Positions 47,128 through 56,045 of a DNA stretch of 64,000 bases are shown one piece after another (within the stretch, counting starts at the first letter, position 1; each line of letters opens with the position of its first letter). The position numbers were made by a program, and so were the translations under genes. Under the pieces are notes generated by a model, which searched no databases, was not told where the DNA came from, and saw nothing but the letters and a program-made list of their open reading frames with translations. This DNA comes from Chloroflexota bacterium (GTDB lineage: Bacteria; Chloroflexota; Dehalococcoidia; Tepidiformales; Tepidiformaceae): assembly GCA_016191435.1 (NCBI GenBank), contig JACPOQ010000046.1, positions 124,001-188,000 of the forward strand, given 5' to 3'.

Positions 47128-47805
47128 TTAGCCGTCCGCGAGCAGCGTATCCAGCGCGGCCGCGAGCTCCGCCACCGACCACACCTCCGCATCCGGCACT
47201 TCGTCCCAGGCCCGCGGCTGTTGAGCGATATGCCGCCCGGTCCGGAACAGCACGGTGCGCATCCCCAGCACGTTCGCCGGCACCACGTCGTTGTCGATGC
47301 GGTCGCCGACCATGACGCACTCGCCCGGCGCCACCCCGAGGTCCTCGCAGGCGCGCAGGAAGAGCCGCACGTCCGGCTTCCGGTAGCCGTGAGACCCCGA
47401 CACCTCGCGGTGCGCGAACAGCTCCCCGATCCCCGCCGCATCGAGCACCGGCAATATCGCCGCCGGCTGGTTGGCGGCGAGCCCCAGCAGCAACCCGCGC
47501 CTGTGCAACTGTCGCAGCAGGTCCGCGATCCCCGGCCGCAACTCGAACTGACCGTCTGTGATCCGGCGCTCCGCGATTCGCCGGCGCGCCGCCGGCCGGC
47601 CCTCCGTCAACCGCCAAAGGATCGCCGCGTACGCGTTTGGCGCGAACCGTTCAACGGCCCATTCAGCCGCAGCCGCCCACGCCTCGCCGCTCACCACGAC
47701 ACCTTCCGCCGCCAACGCCTCCCGCATCTGCCGGTCGAGCGCCGCCTCGTGCAGCACCTCCGTATTGATCGGCCCACCGACATCCCACAGCACAGCCCGG
47801 ATCAC
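47128..47805 (-). CDS. HAD family hydrolase
   Basis: RAVLWDVGGPINTE, GLAANQP, KPDVRLFLRACEDLG, MVGDRIDNDVVPA. Confidence 0.85.
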   Translation of the reverse strand: MIRAVLWDVGGPINTEVLHEAALDRQMREALAAEGVVVSGEAWAAAAEWAVERFAPNAYAAILWRLTEGRPAARRRIAERRITDGQFELRPGIADLLRQLHRRGLLLGLAANQPAAILPVLDAAGIGELFAHREVSGSHGYRKPDVRLFLRACEDLGVAPGECVMVGDRIDNDVVPANVLGMRTVLFRTGRHIAQQPRAWDEVPDAEVWSVAELAAALDTLLADG

Positions 47806-47862
47806 GCCCACAACGGCCTCCTTTGCGAACTCGCAACCATACTGCCGCGCACCGCACCCGGG

Positions 47863-47946
47863 ACTGCTCTGAAAATCGCCGCCGTGCCGGAGCCGCAGCC
47901 ACCCCGCGGCCCCGCCATTTTCATCCCCCGGTTGTGGCTCCGCGCG
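47863..47946 (+). repeat. Short derivative of the dispersed ~250-bp element (both termini, internal deletion)
   Basis: Starts ACTGCTCTGAAAATCGCC, ends ATTTTCATCCCCCGGTTGTGGCTCCGCG. Confidence 0.7.
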
Positions 47947-48198
47947 ACTGCTCTGAAAATCGCCCCCGAGCGCGCCACTCGCAGCCCACCACCTCCCGGT
48001 AGTCGTGGCCCTCTGGGGCCACGGGTCATGGATCCCAGGTCCCGGGACCAGCGACCGGCGCTCGAATGCGGGCACACGTGGATCAGCGGGCGAGCGCAGC
48101 GCGCGAGACTGCGGCGACTGCAGCCCACAACCGCCACGAGTGTGAGTCCCGTTTTCGTCCCTGGTTGTGGCGCCACGCCATCACCGGCTCGGAACTAC
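47947..48198 (+). repeat. Dispersed non-coding repeat, copy A
   Basis: ~85% identical by eye to 58229-58483. Confidence 0.92.
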
Positions 48199-48236
48199 CC
48201 CAGCACTCAGCCCTTCCCCTTGGTACAGTCACTCCT

Positions 48237-49490
48237 ATGCCCGCCGCTGCCCCGCCCGCTATCCTCGCCGCGTTCCGCGACCGCTTCGGCGCTGCCCCGG
48301 ACGTGATCGTGCGCGCGCCCGGCCGCGTCAACCTCATCGGCGAGCATACCGACTACTCCGGCCTCCCGGTGCTCCCCATCGCCATCGAGCAGCACCTGCT
48401 CATCGCCGCGCGCGCCCGCGACGACGCAACCATCGCCGCAGTCTCCGCGCGTTTCGAAGTCGATGCCCACCTCGTCCGGGATGCGGCCAGCGAAGAAGTG
48501 GCCGCCCCCTGGCACCGCTACCTCCGCGGCGCGCTCATCGAACTCGCCGCCACCGCTCCCGGCCGCGGCGCTGACCTCTACATCGGTGGGGACCTCCCCG
48601 CCAACAGCGGCCTGAGCTCCTCCTCCGCGTTCACGGTCGGAGTGCTGGCGGCGCTCTCCGCCGCCTGGGGGCACCCCCTCGAGCGCGAGGATCTCGCCGT
48701 TCGCGCCATCGCCGCCGAGCGCCACGTCGGCGTCGAGACCGGAGGCATGGACCAGGCCGCCGTCACGTTCGCCCGTGCGGGCCACGCTCTCCGCATCGAT
48801 TTCGACCCGCCGCTCCGCCGCCAGGTACCCCTGCCGGCGGAACTGGTCCTGATTGTCGCCAGCTCCGGTGTCGAGGCGCCCAAGGGCGGCGCCGCCTGCG
48901 ATGCCTACAACGAGCGCGTCGTTGGCGCCCGTCTCGCCGCGGCCATGCTCGCCGACCAGGTGGGGCTCGATACCGGCACGCCGCCGCGCCTCTCCGACGT
49001 CTCAGCGGTGGAAGTCGTCGAAATCCTCGCCGAGGACCTCCCCGAGAAGGTCTCCGCGGTCGAGGTCGCGCACGGCGTGGCCGTCGATGTCGAGCATCTC
49101 GTGCGCCTCACCGCCGCGCGCTTCGACCACATGGCGAAGGTGCCGGTGAAGCGCGTCGCTCGCCACATCCTCAGCGAAGCCGGGCGCGTGGACGCCGCCG
49201 AGCAGGCGCTCCTCGCCGGCGACCTCCCCGCCTTCGGCAAGCTGCTCGATGCCTCCCACGATAGCCTCCGCCAGGACTTCCGTTGCAGCACATCCGAGCT
49301 CGACCGGCTCTGCGCCGCGATGCGCAAGGCCGGTGCGCTCGGCGCGCGCCTTACGGGCGCAGGCTTCGGCGGCTACGCGCTCGCCGCCACCACCCGCGAC
49401 CGGGTGGACGCGGTCATGGCCGCCGCCGTCGCCGCCACGGGCGGTCCCGCGTTCGAAGTGCACGCCTCGGACGGGCTCGCATGGCTGTAG
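48237..49490 (+). CDS. galK: Galactokinase
   Basis: RAPGRVNLIGEHTDYSGLPVLPIAI, GDLPANSGLSSSSAF, TGAGFGGYALA. Confidence 0.95.
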   Translation: MPAAAPPAILAAFRDRFGAAPDVIVRAPGRVNLIGEHTDYSGLPVLPIAIEQHLLIAARARDDATIAAVSARFEVDAHLVRDAASEEVAAPWHRYLRGALIELAATAPGRGADLYIGGDLPANSGLSSSSAFTVGVLAALSAAWGHPLEREDLAVRAIAAERHVGVETGGMDQAAVTFARAGHALRIDFDPPLRRQVPLPAELVLIVASSGVEAPKGGAACDAYNERVVGARLAAAMLADQVGLDTGTPPRLSDVSAVEVVEILAEDLPEKVSAVEVAHGVAVDVEHLVRLTAARFDHMAKVPVKRVARHILSEAGRVDAAEQALLAGDLPAFGKLLDASHDSLRQDFRCSTSELDRLCAAMRKAGALGARLTGAGFGGYALAATTRDRVDAVMAAAVAATGGPAFEVHASDGLAWL

Positions 49491-50218
49491 TCACGCGCGC
49501 CGTCATCTTCGCCGCCGGCCGCGGCACGCGCCTCGGCGCGCTCACCGCCGAGACGCCAAAGCCGCTTCTGGACGTCGGCGGCAAGCCGATCGTCGTGCAC
49601 ATCATCGACGGCCTCATCCGCGCGGGGATCACCGAGCTCGTCATCATCACCGGTTACCGTGCCGCCCGGCTGGAGGCCGAGCTCGGCAACGGCGCCGGCT
49701 CCGCGATCGCCATCGACTACGTCCGCCAGGAGCAGCAGGACGGCACCGCGCACGCGCTCCTGCTGGCGCGCGAGCTGCTCGCCGATGAGCCGTTCTTCTG
49801 GAGCTGGGGCGATATCCTCGTCGAGTCCCTGAGCTACCGCCGCGTCCTGCGCGCCGCGGCACTCGCCGATGGCGTGCTCGGCGTCAACGATGTCGATGAC
49901 CCGTGGGCCGGCGCCGCGGTGTATGTGGGCGCCAACGGGCGCATCGGGCGCATTGTCGAAAAACCGCCGAAGGGCACCTCCCGCACGCGCTGGAACAACG
50001 CCGGCTTCGGCGTCCTCGGCCCCGAGATCTGGCCCGAGATCGAGCGCCTCGAACCATCCGCCGCGGGCGAGTACGAGCTCCCCCGCGCCATCGCCGCGCT
50101 GATCGCCGGCGGCGCGAACATCGTCGCTATCCCCGTCGAAGGCCCATGGTTCGATATCGGCACGCCAGAAGACCTCGCCGCCGCGCGCATGGCCTACAGC
50201 AAGGGGCGCACGCCGTGA
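49481..50218 (+). CDS. Sugar-phosphate nucleotidyltransferase
   Basis: VIFAAGRGTRLGALTAETPKPLLDVGGKPIV; WFDIGTPEDL. Confidence 0.93.
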   Translation: MAVVTRAVIFAAGRGTRLGALTAETPKPLLDVGGKPIVVHIIDGLIRAGITELVIITGYRAARLEAELGNGAGSAIAIDYVRQEQQDGTAHALLLARELLADEPFFWSWGDILVESLSYRRVLRAAALADGVLGVNDVDDPWAGAAVYVGANGRIGRIVEKPPKGTSRTRWNNAGFGVLGPEIWPEIERLEPSAAGEYELPRAIAALIAGGANIVAIPVEGPWFDIGTPEDLAAARMAYSKGRTP

Positions 50219-52158
50219 CCATCGCCCTCCCCTGGGGCCTCGATTTCGAACCGCAGCCGGCCGGGCCGGGGCTCGCGCTCGCCGGCGCCTTCGACTCCGC
50301 CGCCTCCGAGCTCCGTCTCACCCTCACCAACACGAGCGCCGAAGCCGCGCACCCCACGGCCGTGCGGCTCAGCGCGGCTCCCGGTTTTGCCGCCGCCTCG
50401 GGCTACGCCTGGGTCCAGGGCCGCTACATGCAGACCGATGCTTTCATCCGCAACTTTGGCGCTGCGCCCGTGACGGGCTACGACGGCGATGCCGTTGATG
50501 TCGCGGCGGACGCTGTCCGGTACACAAGCCGCGAAATGGTGGCGATCTCGCTGCCCGTGCGCGCCACCCCGGCAGTCGCCATCGGCTCACTCGCGATGGA
50601 CCGCTTCTTCTTCGACATCACAATCGAACTCGAAGCGGACGAGACCATTATCCGCCGCATCGACATCGCTTTCGATCTCACCGGCGTCGAGCTCGCGCCG
50701 GGCGAATCGCTGGCGCTGCCCCCGGTGCTCGTGCTCGAAGGGCGCGACACGCAGGCGCTCGTCGAGCAGTACGCGGACGCCGTCGCCGCGCGCATGCACG
50801 CCCGCGTGCCGGCCGAAGTCCCCACCGGCTGGTGCAGCTGGTACCAGTTCTATAACCGCGTCACGGAAGCCGACGTCATCCGCAACCTCGAGGCCATGCG
50901 CGATTCCAGCCATCCCGCCACCTTCGTCCAGGTCGACGACGGCTACCAGTCCTGCACCGGCGACTGGCTGGCGCCCAATGGCAAGTTCCCGTCCGGCATG
51001 GCCGCGCTCGCCGCGCGCATCCGCGACGCGGGCTACCGGCCCGGGCTCTGGCTCGCGCCGCTCCTCCTGCACGAGGATTCCGCCGCGCTTCGTGATCACC
51101 CGGAGATGGTCCTCCGGCGCCACGATGGCTCGCCGTTGTTCGTGCAGACGTGGCTTGGCCGCGCCGCCGTGCTCGATTGCACCCACCCGCTGGCCGAGCA
51201 ATGGCTCCGCAATGTCGTCGCTACCGTCGTTCACGACTGGGGTTACGGCTACCTGAAGCTGGACGCGCTCGCCTTCGCCGCTGTTTCGCCGGCAGAGGTC
51301 CGCTATTACGCCGCTGGCACGACAGCCCCGGCGAACCTCCGCCGCGGCCTCGAAATCATCCGCGCCGCCGCCGGTGCCAGCACCTTCATCCTCGGCTGCA
51401 CCTGTCACTTTGGCCCGGCCATCGGCCTCGTCGATGCGATGCGCGTCGGCCCCGATGTGAAGGCCGCCTGGTCCGATGGCTCGCACCCCTCGGTCAAGCA
51501 TGCCTTGCGCATGGCGCTGGCCCGCAACTGGATGCACGGCCGCTGGTGGGCGAACGACCCGGATTGCCTCATCGTCCGCGACACCGAAACGGAGCTATCG
51601 GAGCCCGAAGTCAGGTTCCTCGCGACGGGCATCGCTCTCAGCGGCGGCATGGTCGTCGCCGGCGCCGACCTCCCTGCCCTGCCCCCGGCGCGCCGCGACA
51701 TGGCGCTCGCCCTCTTCCCGCCCACGGGCAGCGCCGCCCGCCCCGTGGACCCCGCGGATGGCCCCGTGCCCTCCGTCTGGCGCGCCGGCCTCGGCGAGAA
51801 GCGCGCCCTCGTGGGCGCGCTCAACTGGGACGACACCGCCCGCTGGCTCGTGACGGGCGAGCTCTTCGCACCCGGCGAGATCGCGTTCGACGTCTGGAGT
51901 GGCCGCCTCCTCGGCATGGGCGACCAGCTCCTGCGCCCGCACGAGGGCGTGCTCTGGCAGGTCACGGGCGCCGGCAAGACGCCGCGCGTTGTCGGGGACA
52001 GCGGCAGCCTCACCTATGCGAACCTCTTCCAGCGCCAGGTCAGCGGCCGCATCCAGGTCCGCAACGACAGCGATCGTGCCCGGACGATCGCCATCGAAGC
52101 CCGCGGGCGCGTGTTCGAAGTCGAGCTCGCGCCGGGCGAAATGCGCTGGTTCGACTGA
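50215..52158 (+). CDS. Alpha-galactosidase (GH36-like)
   Basis: GWCSWYQFYNRVTEADVIRNL, QVDDGYQ, YLKLDALAFA. Confidence 0.9.
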   Translation: MTIALPWGLDFEPQPAGPGLALAGAFDSAASELRLTLTNTSAEAAHPTAVRLSAAPGFAAASGYAWVQGRYMQTDAFIRNFGAAPVTGYDGDAVDVAADAVRYTSREMVAISLPVRATPAVAIGSLAMDRFFFDITIELEADETIIRRIDIAFDLTGVELAPGESLALPPVLVLEGRDTQALVEQYADAVAARMHARVPAEVPTGWCSWYQFYNRVTEADVIRNLEAMRDSSHPATFVQVDDGYQSCTGDWLAPNGKFPSGMAALAARIRDAGYRPGLWLAPLLLHEDSAALRDHPEMVLRRHDGSPLFVQTWLGRAAVLDCTHPLAEQWLRNVVATVVHDWGYGYLKLDALAFAAVSPAEVRYYAAGTTAPANLRRGLEIIRAAAGASTFILGCTCHFGPAIGLVDAMRVGPDVKAAWSDGSHPSVKHALRMALARNWMHGRWWANDPDCLIVRDTETELSEPEVRFLATGIALSGGMVVAGADLPALPPARRDMALALFPPTGSAARPVDPADGPVPSVWRAGLGEKRALVGALNWDDTARWLVTGELFAPGEIAFDVWSGRLLGMGDQLLRPHEGVLWQVTGAGKTPRVVGDSGSLTYANLFQRQVSGRIQVRNDSDRARTIAIEARGRVFEVELAPGEMRWFD

Positions 52159-52159
52159 C

Positions 52160-52414
52160 GTGGCGACGCCGCCTGGGGACCGGCCCGCGCCATCGCCGCC
52201 GGCTGGCGGCCCGGACTCTGCGCCGCCACAGAAGGTCTGCCCGCGCTGCGGCACCGCGTTCCCGCTTGGCTCGCTCTGCCCCACCTGCTACGACATGGGC
52301 CCCGTGCCGCCACCACCCTCCCCGCGTGACAAACCCGCGGGCGAGGCGAGGAACGACGGCGCGCGTCAGCAAGCGGCCGCGCACGTGTGCCACTTCGCGT
52401 ACAGGCAATCGTGA
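52160..52414 (+). CDS. Small zinc-ribbon protein; C-terminus runs into a dispersed repeat
   Basis: KVCPRCGTAFPLGSLCPTCYDM CxxC...CxxC. Confidence 0.55.
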   Translation: MATPPGDRPAPSPPAGGPDSAPPQKVCPRCGTAFPLGSLCPTCYDMGPVPPPPSPRDKPAGEARNDGARQQAAAHVCHFAYRQS

Positions 52415-52426
52415 ATCGCGAATCCT

Positions 52427-52972
52427 CTACACCTGCCGCGGCGCCCCAACGAGCACCGAGTACATCACGCACGGCCCCGGACCACGGTTCCGCCACGCGT
52501 GCCGTGTCCCCGTCTGGATGACGATGTCGCCCGGCTTCAGGTGCACCTCGGCGCCGTCGTCCAGCTCCAGGTACAGCTCCCCGGACATGATGATGTCGTA
52601 GTCGACGGTGTCCGTGGTGTGCATGCCCGGGTGGTCGCGCTCCATCGCCTCGGCCAGGCCGGGCAGCTCGCGCGCCTGCGCCTGCATCAGCTCCTCGATG
52701 TCGGTGCCTGGCTCGACGCCGGCCGAATCCGGGGGCAGCACCGAAATCAGGAAGCGCGTGCCCGCCGGCCCCGGCACGAACGTGGTCATCTGTGCGGTCG
52801 GGTCTTCGCTGCCGGGCACCGCCGTCATATTCCAGTCCGTCGCCCACACCGCCGCAATCGCGAAGTCCGGCATCCCCGGGAGCCGCACGACGCGCGGCAC
52901 CTCGCCGTCGCTCGCGATGACTGCCTTCCCATCCGGCGCATTCCCGGTCACGACCCGTCGCGCAATTCCCAT
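52427..52972 (-). CDS. Cupin domain-containing protein
   Basis: MHTTDTVDYDIIMSGELYLELDDGAEVHLKPGDIVIQTGTRHAWRNRG. Confidence 0.88.
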   Translation of the reverse strand: MGIARRVVTGNAPDGKAVIASDGEVPRVVRLPGMPDFAIAAVWATDWNMTAVPGSEDPTAQMTTFVPGPAGTRFLISVLPPDSAGVEPGTDIEELMQAQARELPGLAEAMERDHPGMHTTDTVDYDIIMSGELYLELDDGAEVHLKPGDIVIQTGTRHAWRNRGPGPCVMYSVLVGAPRQV

Positions 52973-53099
52973 CGTCGTCCTCCCGGTAAACTCTGTCCGC
53001 GGCACTATACCGCGCCCGGCGGCTGCGGGGTCGCGCCGTGGCGTTCGACAGCGTTCCGTTACCGTGTCAGGCTTCCGGGAAACCGTCACGGAGTCCAGC

Positions 53100-54110
53100 A
53101 TGCTCGAATACCGGCCGCTCGGCCGCACCGGGATCAAAGTCAGCAACCTCTGCCTTGGCTGCATGATGTTCGGGGGCCGCACCACGCCCACGGACGCCGC
53201 CAACATCATCCATCGGGCCCTCGATGCCGGCATCAACTTCCTCGATTCGGCGAACGTCTACAACCTTGGCCGCAGCGAAGAAGCCACCGGGGCCGCCCTC
53301 AAGGAGAGCGGACGCCGCCACGATGTCGTCCTCGCGACGAAGGTTCACGGCAAGATGGGCGAAGGCCCCAACGACCTCGGCAACACCCGCCGCCATATCA
53401 TCGACCAGTGCGAGCAAAGCCTTCGCCGCCTCCAGACCGACTACATCGACCTCTACCAGGTCCACCGCCCGCAGCCGGACGTCCCCATCGACGAAACGCT
53501 CCGCGCGCTCGATGACCTCGTGCGCTCGGGCAAAGTGCGCTACATCGGCACCAGCACCTTCGCCGCCTGGCAGGTCGTGGAGTCCCTCTGGGCATCGAAG
53601 GAGTACGGCCTCAACCGCTTCGTCTGCGAACAGCCGCCCTATAACATCCTGGATCGGCGCATCGAACGCGAGCTCCTGCCGATGGCCCATACGTACGGCA
53701 TCGGCGTCATCCCCTGGAGCCCGCTCGGCGGCGGCCTGCTCACGGGCAAGTACCACCGCGGTGAGCCGCCGCCCGAAGACACCCGCTTCGCCGATATCGG
53801 CACCAACCGCATGCGCGCCCGGCGCTGGACCGAGTCTTTCTTCGATGTGGTGGATGCGTTGGAGCCGCTCGCGCAGGCGAAAGGCTGCACGGTCGCGCAG
53901 TTCGCGCTCGCCTGGTGCGTGCAGCAGCCGTTCGTCACCAGCCCGATCATCGGTCCGCGCACGATGGAGCAGTTCGAGGACAACTTCGGCGCCCTCGCCA
54001 TCGAAATTACGGACGAGGACCGCAAGGCGGTCGATGCCGTCGTCCCGCGTGGCGGCGTCGTCTCGCCCTTCTACGAAGGCGACTTCGGCCCCCACCCCTT
54101 CCGTGTCTAG
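53100..54110 (+). CDS. Aldo/keto reductase
   Basis: MLEYRPLGRTGIKVSNLCLGCMMFGG, FLDSANVYNLGRSEE, DLYQVHRPQPD. Confidence 0.95.
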   Translation: MLEYRPLGRTGIKVSNLCLGCMMFGGRTTPTDAANIIHRALDAGINFLDSANVYNLGRSEEATGAALKESGRRHDVVLATKVHGKMGEGPNDLGNTRRHIIDQCEQSLRRLQTDYIDLYQVHRPQPDVPIDETLRALDDLVRSGKVRYIGTSTFAAWQVVESLWASKEYGLNRFVCEQPPYNILDRRIERELLPMAHTYGIGVIPWSPLGGGLLTGKYHRGEPPPEDTRFADIGTNRMRARRWTESFFDVVDALEPLAQAKGCTVAQFALAWCVQQPFVTSPIIGPRTMEQFEDNFGALAIEITDEDRKAVDAVVPRGGVVSPFYEGDFGPHPFRV

Positions 54111-54225
54111 CCACAGGCCCCGGCGCCCGCGCCTCCTGTGGCGGCTGCGAGAGGCTGAAAAGGCGCCCGCGGGGCACCGTTGAGATGGTTCCGGCTGAGA
54201 GCTAACAGCTAACAACACACGAAAA

Positions 54226-54267
54226 CGCGGAGGAAACTGAGACCTTTCGGTCTCCGCGTCCTCCGCG
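54226..54267 (+). other. Two-segment perfect inverted repeat between convergent genes
   Basis: CGCGGAGG-aaact-GAGACC-TTTC-GGTCTC-cgcgt-CCTCCGCG; both stems perfectly complementary. Confidence 0.85.
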
Positions 54268-54288
54268 TCTCGTTGTTGGCCGGTCCGG

Positions 54289-54516
54289 CTACCCGCGCGG
54301 GAGCGCGAGCCGGATGCGGTCCAGGATGCTGCGGTTGCGCCGTTCCGCGGCCGCTTCGCGCCGCGCCGCCCGCGCGTCCGCCTTCAGCTCCGCGAACACG
54401 CGCTCGTGCTCGGCCCTGCGGCGCAGCCATTCCGGCTCCGCATCCCCCGGCATCAGGGTGTGCGGCGAACGGTGGCGGGCGAATTCTTCCAGTGTGTTCA
54501 GTGAGTAGGGAAACAT
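54289..54516 (-). CDS. Hypothetical 75-aa charged protein
   Basis: MFPYSLNTLEEFARHRSPHTLMPGDAEPEWLRRRAEHERVFAELKADARAARREAA... Confidence 0.55.
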   Translation of the reverse strand: MFPYSLNTLEEFARHRSPHTLMPGDAEPEWLRRRAEHERVFAELKADARAARREAAAERRNRSILDRIRLALPRG

Positions 54517-54710
54517 CTCGACCTCTCTGCCTCTAACGGGGGCAGCGCCGTCTTTTGAATCTGTGGACCCTCGCCTGTGGAGGCGTTGCTGTTCTGTGCG
54601 GCTGCGGTCATCTGGCGCAGAGCGCGCCTGGTATCGGCGTTGCGCCGGTCATCTGCTCTGCTGAACACGATCGGGTGCTGGCCCGAAAACACTGCGTCCA
54701 TGTGTGTCAT
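54498..54710 (-). CDS. Hypothetical small protein
   Basis: MTHMDAVFSGQHPIVFSRADDRRNADTRRALRQM...; start chosen inside longer track ORF. Confidence 0.4.
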   Translation of the reverse strand: MTHMDAVFSGQHPIVFSRADDRRNADTRRALRQMTAAAQNSNASTGEGPQIQKTALPPLEAERSRCFPTH

Positions 54711-54925
54711 TGGTGTCTGTTCTCTTTCTATCTGGCGAATACTTGGATCTGGAATGGTCGAATGGCACGAGTTCCCTGTGGTAACAGGATCCCCCTGGCA
54801 CGCTGCCTGTTGAGCAGCTGCCTGTGCATTCCTAAACACGCACGCATGCATTTGCGCTATGCAGCAGCGCCGCACGCTTGCGCGTAAAAGGGCAGAGTTG
54901 GCTACCGCGACTGATCCCGCGAGGG

Positions 54926-54959
54926 AAACAAAAACGCCGTACCACGTCCGGTACGGCGT
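54926..54959 (-). terminator. Rho-independent terminator (minus strand)
   Basis: Minus strand ACGCCGTACC-GGACGT-GGTACGGCGT followed by TTTTGTTT. Confidence 0.9.
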
Positions 54960-54984
54960 CGAAGCCGGCTCACCGGAGTGGTGG

Positions 54985-55035
54985 CTAGAATCCGTCGTAC
55001 CCGCGGAGGCTGGCCGTTACGATCTTCTTATCCAT
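54985..55035 (-). CDS. 16-aa peptide minigene MDKKIVTASLRGYDGF
   Basis: AAGGAG SD upstream of ATG, stop TAG, then terminator 25 nt downstream; nothing else encoded between. Confidence 0.6.
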   Translation of the reverse strand: MDKKIVTASLRGYDGF

Positions 55036-55184
55036 CTGGCGTCTCCTTGCGGGAATCCCGCGCTCGTTCTAGTAACGAGAGTAACTGCCGGTAGGTTAAC
55101 AGGCAACGCGACAATTGAGAGGATCCAATTTCGCATTCCGAAACAACGCATTGGCGGCCGGCGTGGCGCCGCTAGCGCGCGTGG

Positions 55185-55418
55185 TTAGCTCTGGGTCCGG
55201 CCGTCCCCGGCCGGGCACTGCTGCTGCCAGGCCGCTGCCGAATCGAGCGGCTGCGGCGGTGCCGCCTGCTCGAACACCTGTGGCTCGGCGGGCACGCTCC
55301 TGGCCTCGATGGCTACACTGTCGCCGCTCGGCGCGCCCGGCGTGAACGCGACCGCCAGCAAGGGCAATGCCGCAAACGGCAGCGGCAGGAGCAAGCTCAA
55401 GAGGATCGGTCGCTTCAT
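55185..55418 (-). CDS. Hypothetical small secreted peptide
   Basis: MKRPILLSLLLPLPFAALPLLAVAFTPGAPSG signal-like N-terminus. Confidence 0.5.
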   Translation of the reverse strand: MKRPILLSLLLPLPFAALPLLAVAFTPGAPSGDSVAIEARSVPAEPQVFEQAAPPQPLDSAAAWQQQCPAGDGRTQS

Positions 55419-55479
55419 ATCCGTTCTCCGGGCGCCATGGTATCACAGAATGGCAAGTCGGCCCTCGCATCAGTCTCAT

Positions 55480-55899
55480 CTACGCTTCGCGCCGCCGCCG
55501 ATGCGCCGCCCGCGCGCGTGCCGCCGCCCCCACGAACGCGAGGCTCAGCCCCGCCCCCAACGCATCGAACCCGAAATCCGTCACGTTCGAATCCCGTCCC
55601 GGCACGAACGACTGGTGGTATTCGTCGCTCGCCCCGTAGGCCGCGGCCCCTGCCCAACAGGCCAGCAACACCACGCCCAGCCGCGCTCGAGGCCATACCG
55701 CCAGCGCGGCCCAGGCCGCCAGCGCCGCGAGCACGGCGTACTCCGTCATGTGCGCCGCATTCGACGTCCACTCGCGCCCCGTCTGTCCCGGCGGGTTCGA
55801 AAAGCTCGAAAACACGAAGATCACCGCCGCCCACGCCACCACCGCCGCCGCCCGCACCCACACCGGGGCCGTGTCTGCCGCGCCAACCACCTTCCGCAT
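55480..55899 (-). CDS. VanZ family protein
   Basis: VIFVFSSFSNPPG, AHMTEYAVLAAL, YGASDEYHQSFVPGRDSNVTDFGFDALGAGLSL. Confidence 0.9.
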   Translation of the reverse strand: MRKVVGAADTAPVWVRAAAVVAWAAVIFVFSSFSNPPGQTGREWTSNAAHMTEYAVLAALAAWAALAVWPRARLGVVLLACWAGAAAYGASDEYHQSFVPGRDSNVTDFGFDALGAGLSLAFVGAAARARAAHRRRREA

Positions 55900-56045
55900 C
55901 CCCCAACCATATCGCGCGGCCTCACTCAGGACTCAGCACTCAGAACTCAGCACTTCGCTGACCTCCCCCTCGAACGTCACGCCCGCCTGCGCGATACTAT
56001 CCCCGCGGCCGCTCGGAACTCAGGCCCCGGAACTCGGAACTCGCC

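Noticed and set aside
47802-48176. Minus-strand ORF MAPQPGTKTG..., similar to N-terminus of 56977-58461(-)
   Set aside because: Similarity is explained by the dispersed non-coding repeat; the predicted proteins otherwise diverge or overlap real genes
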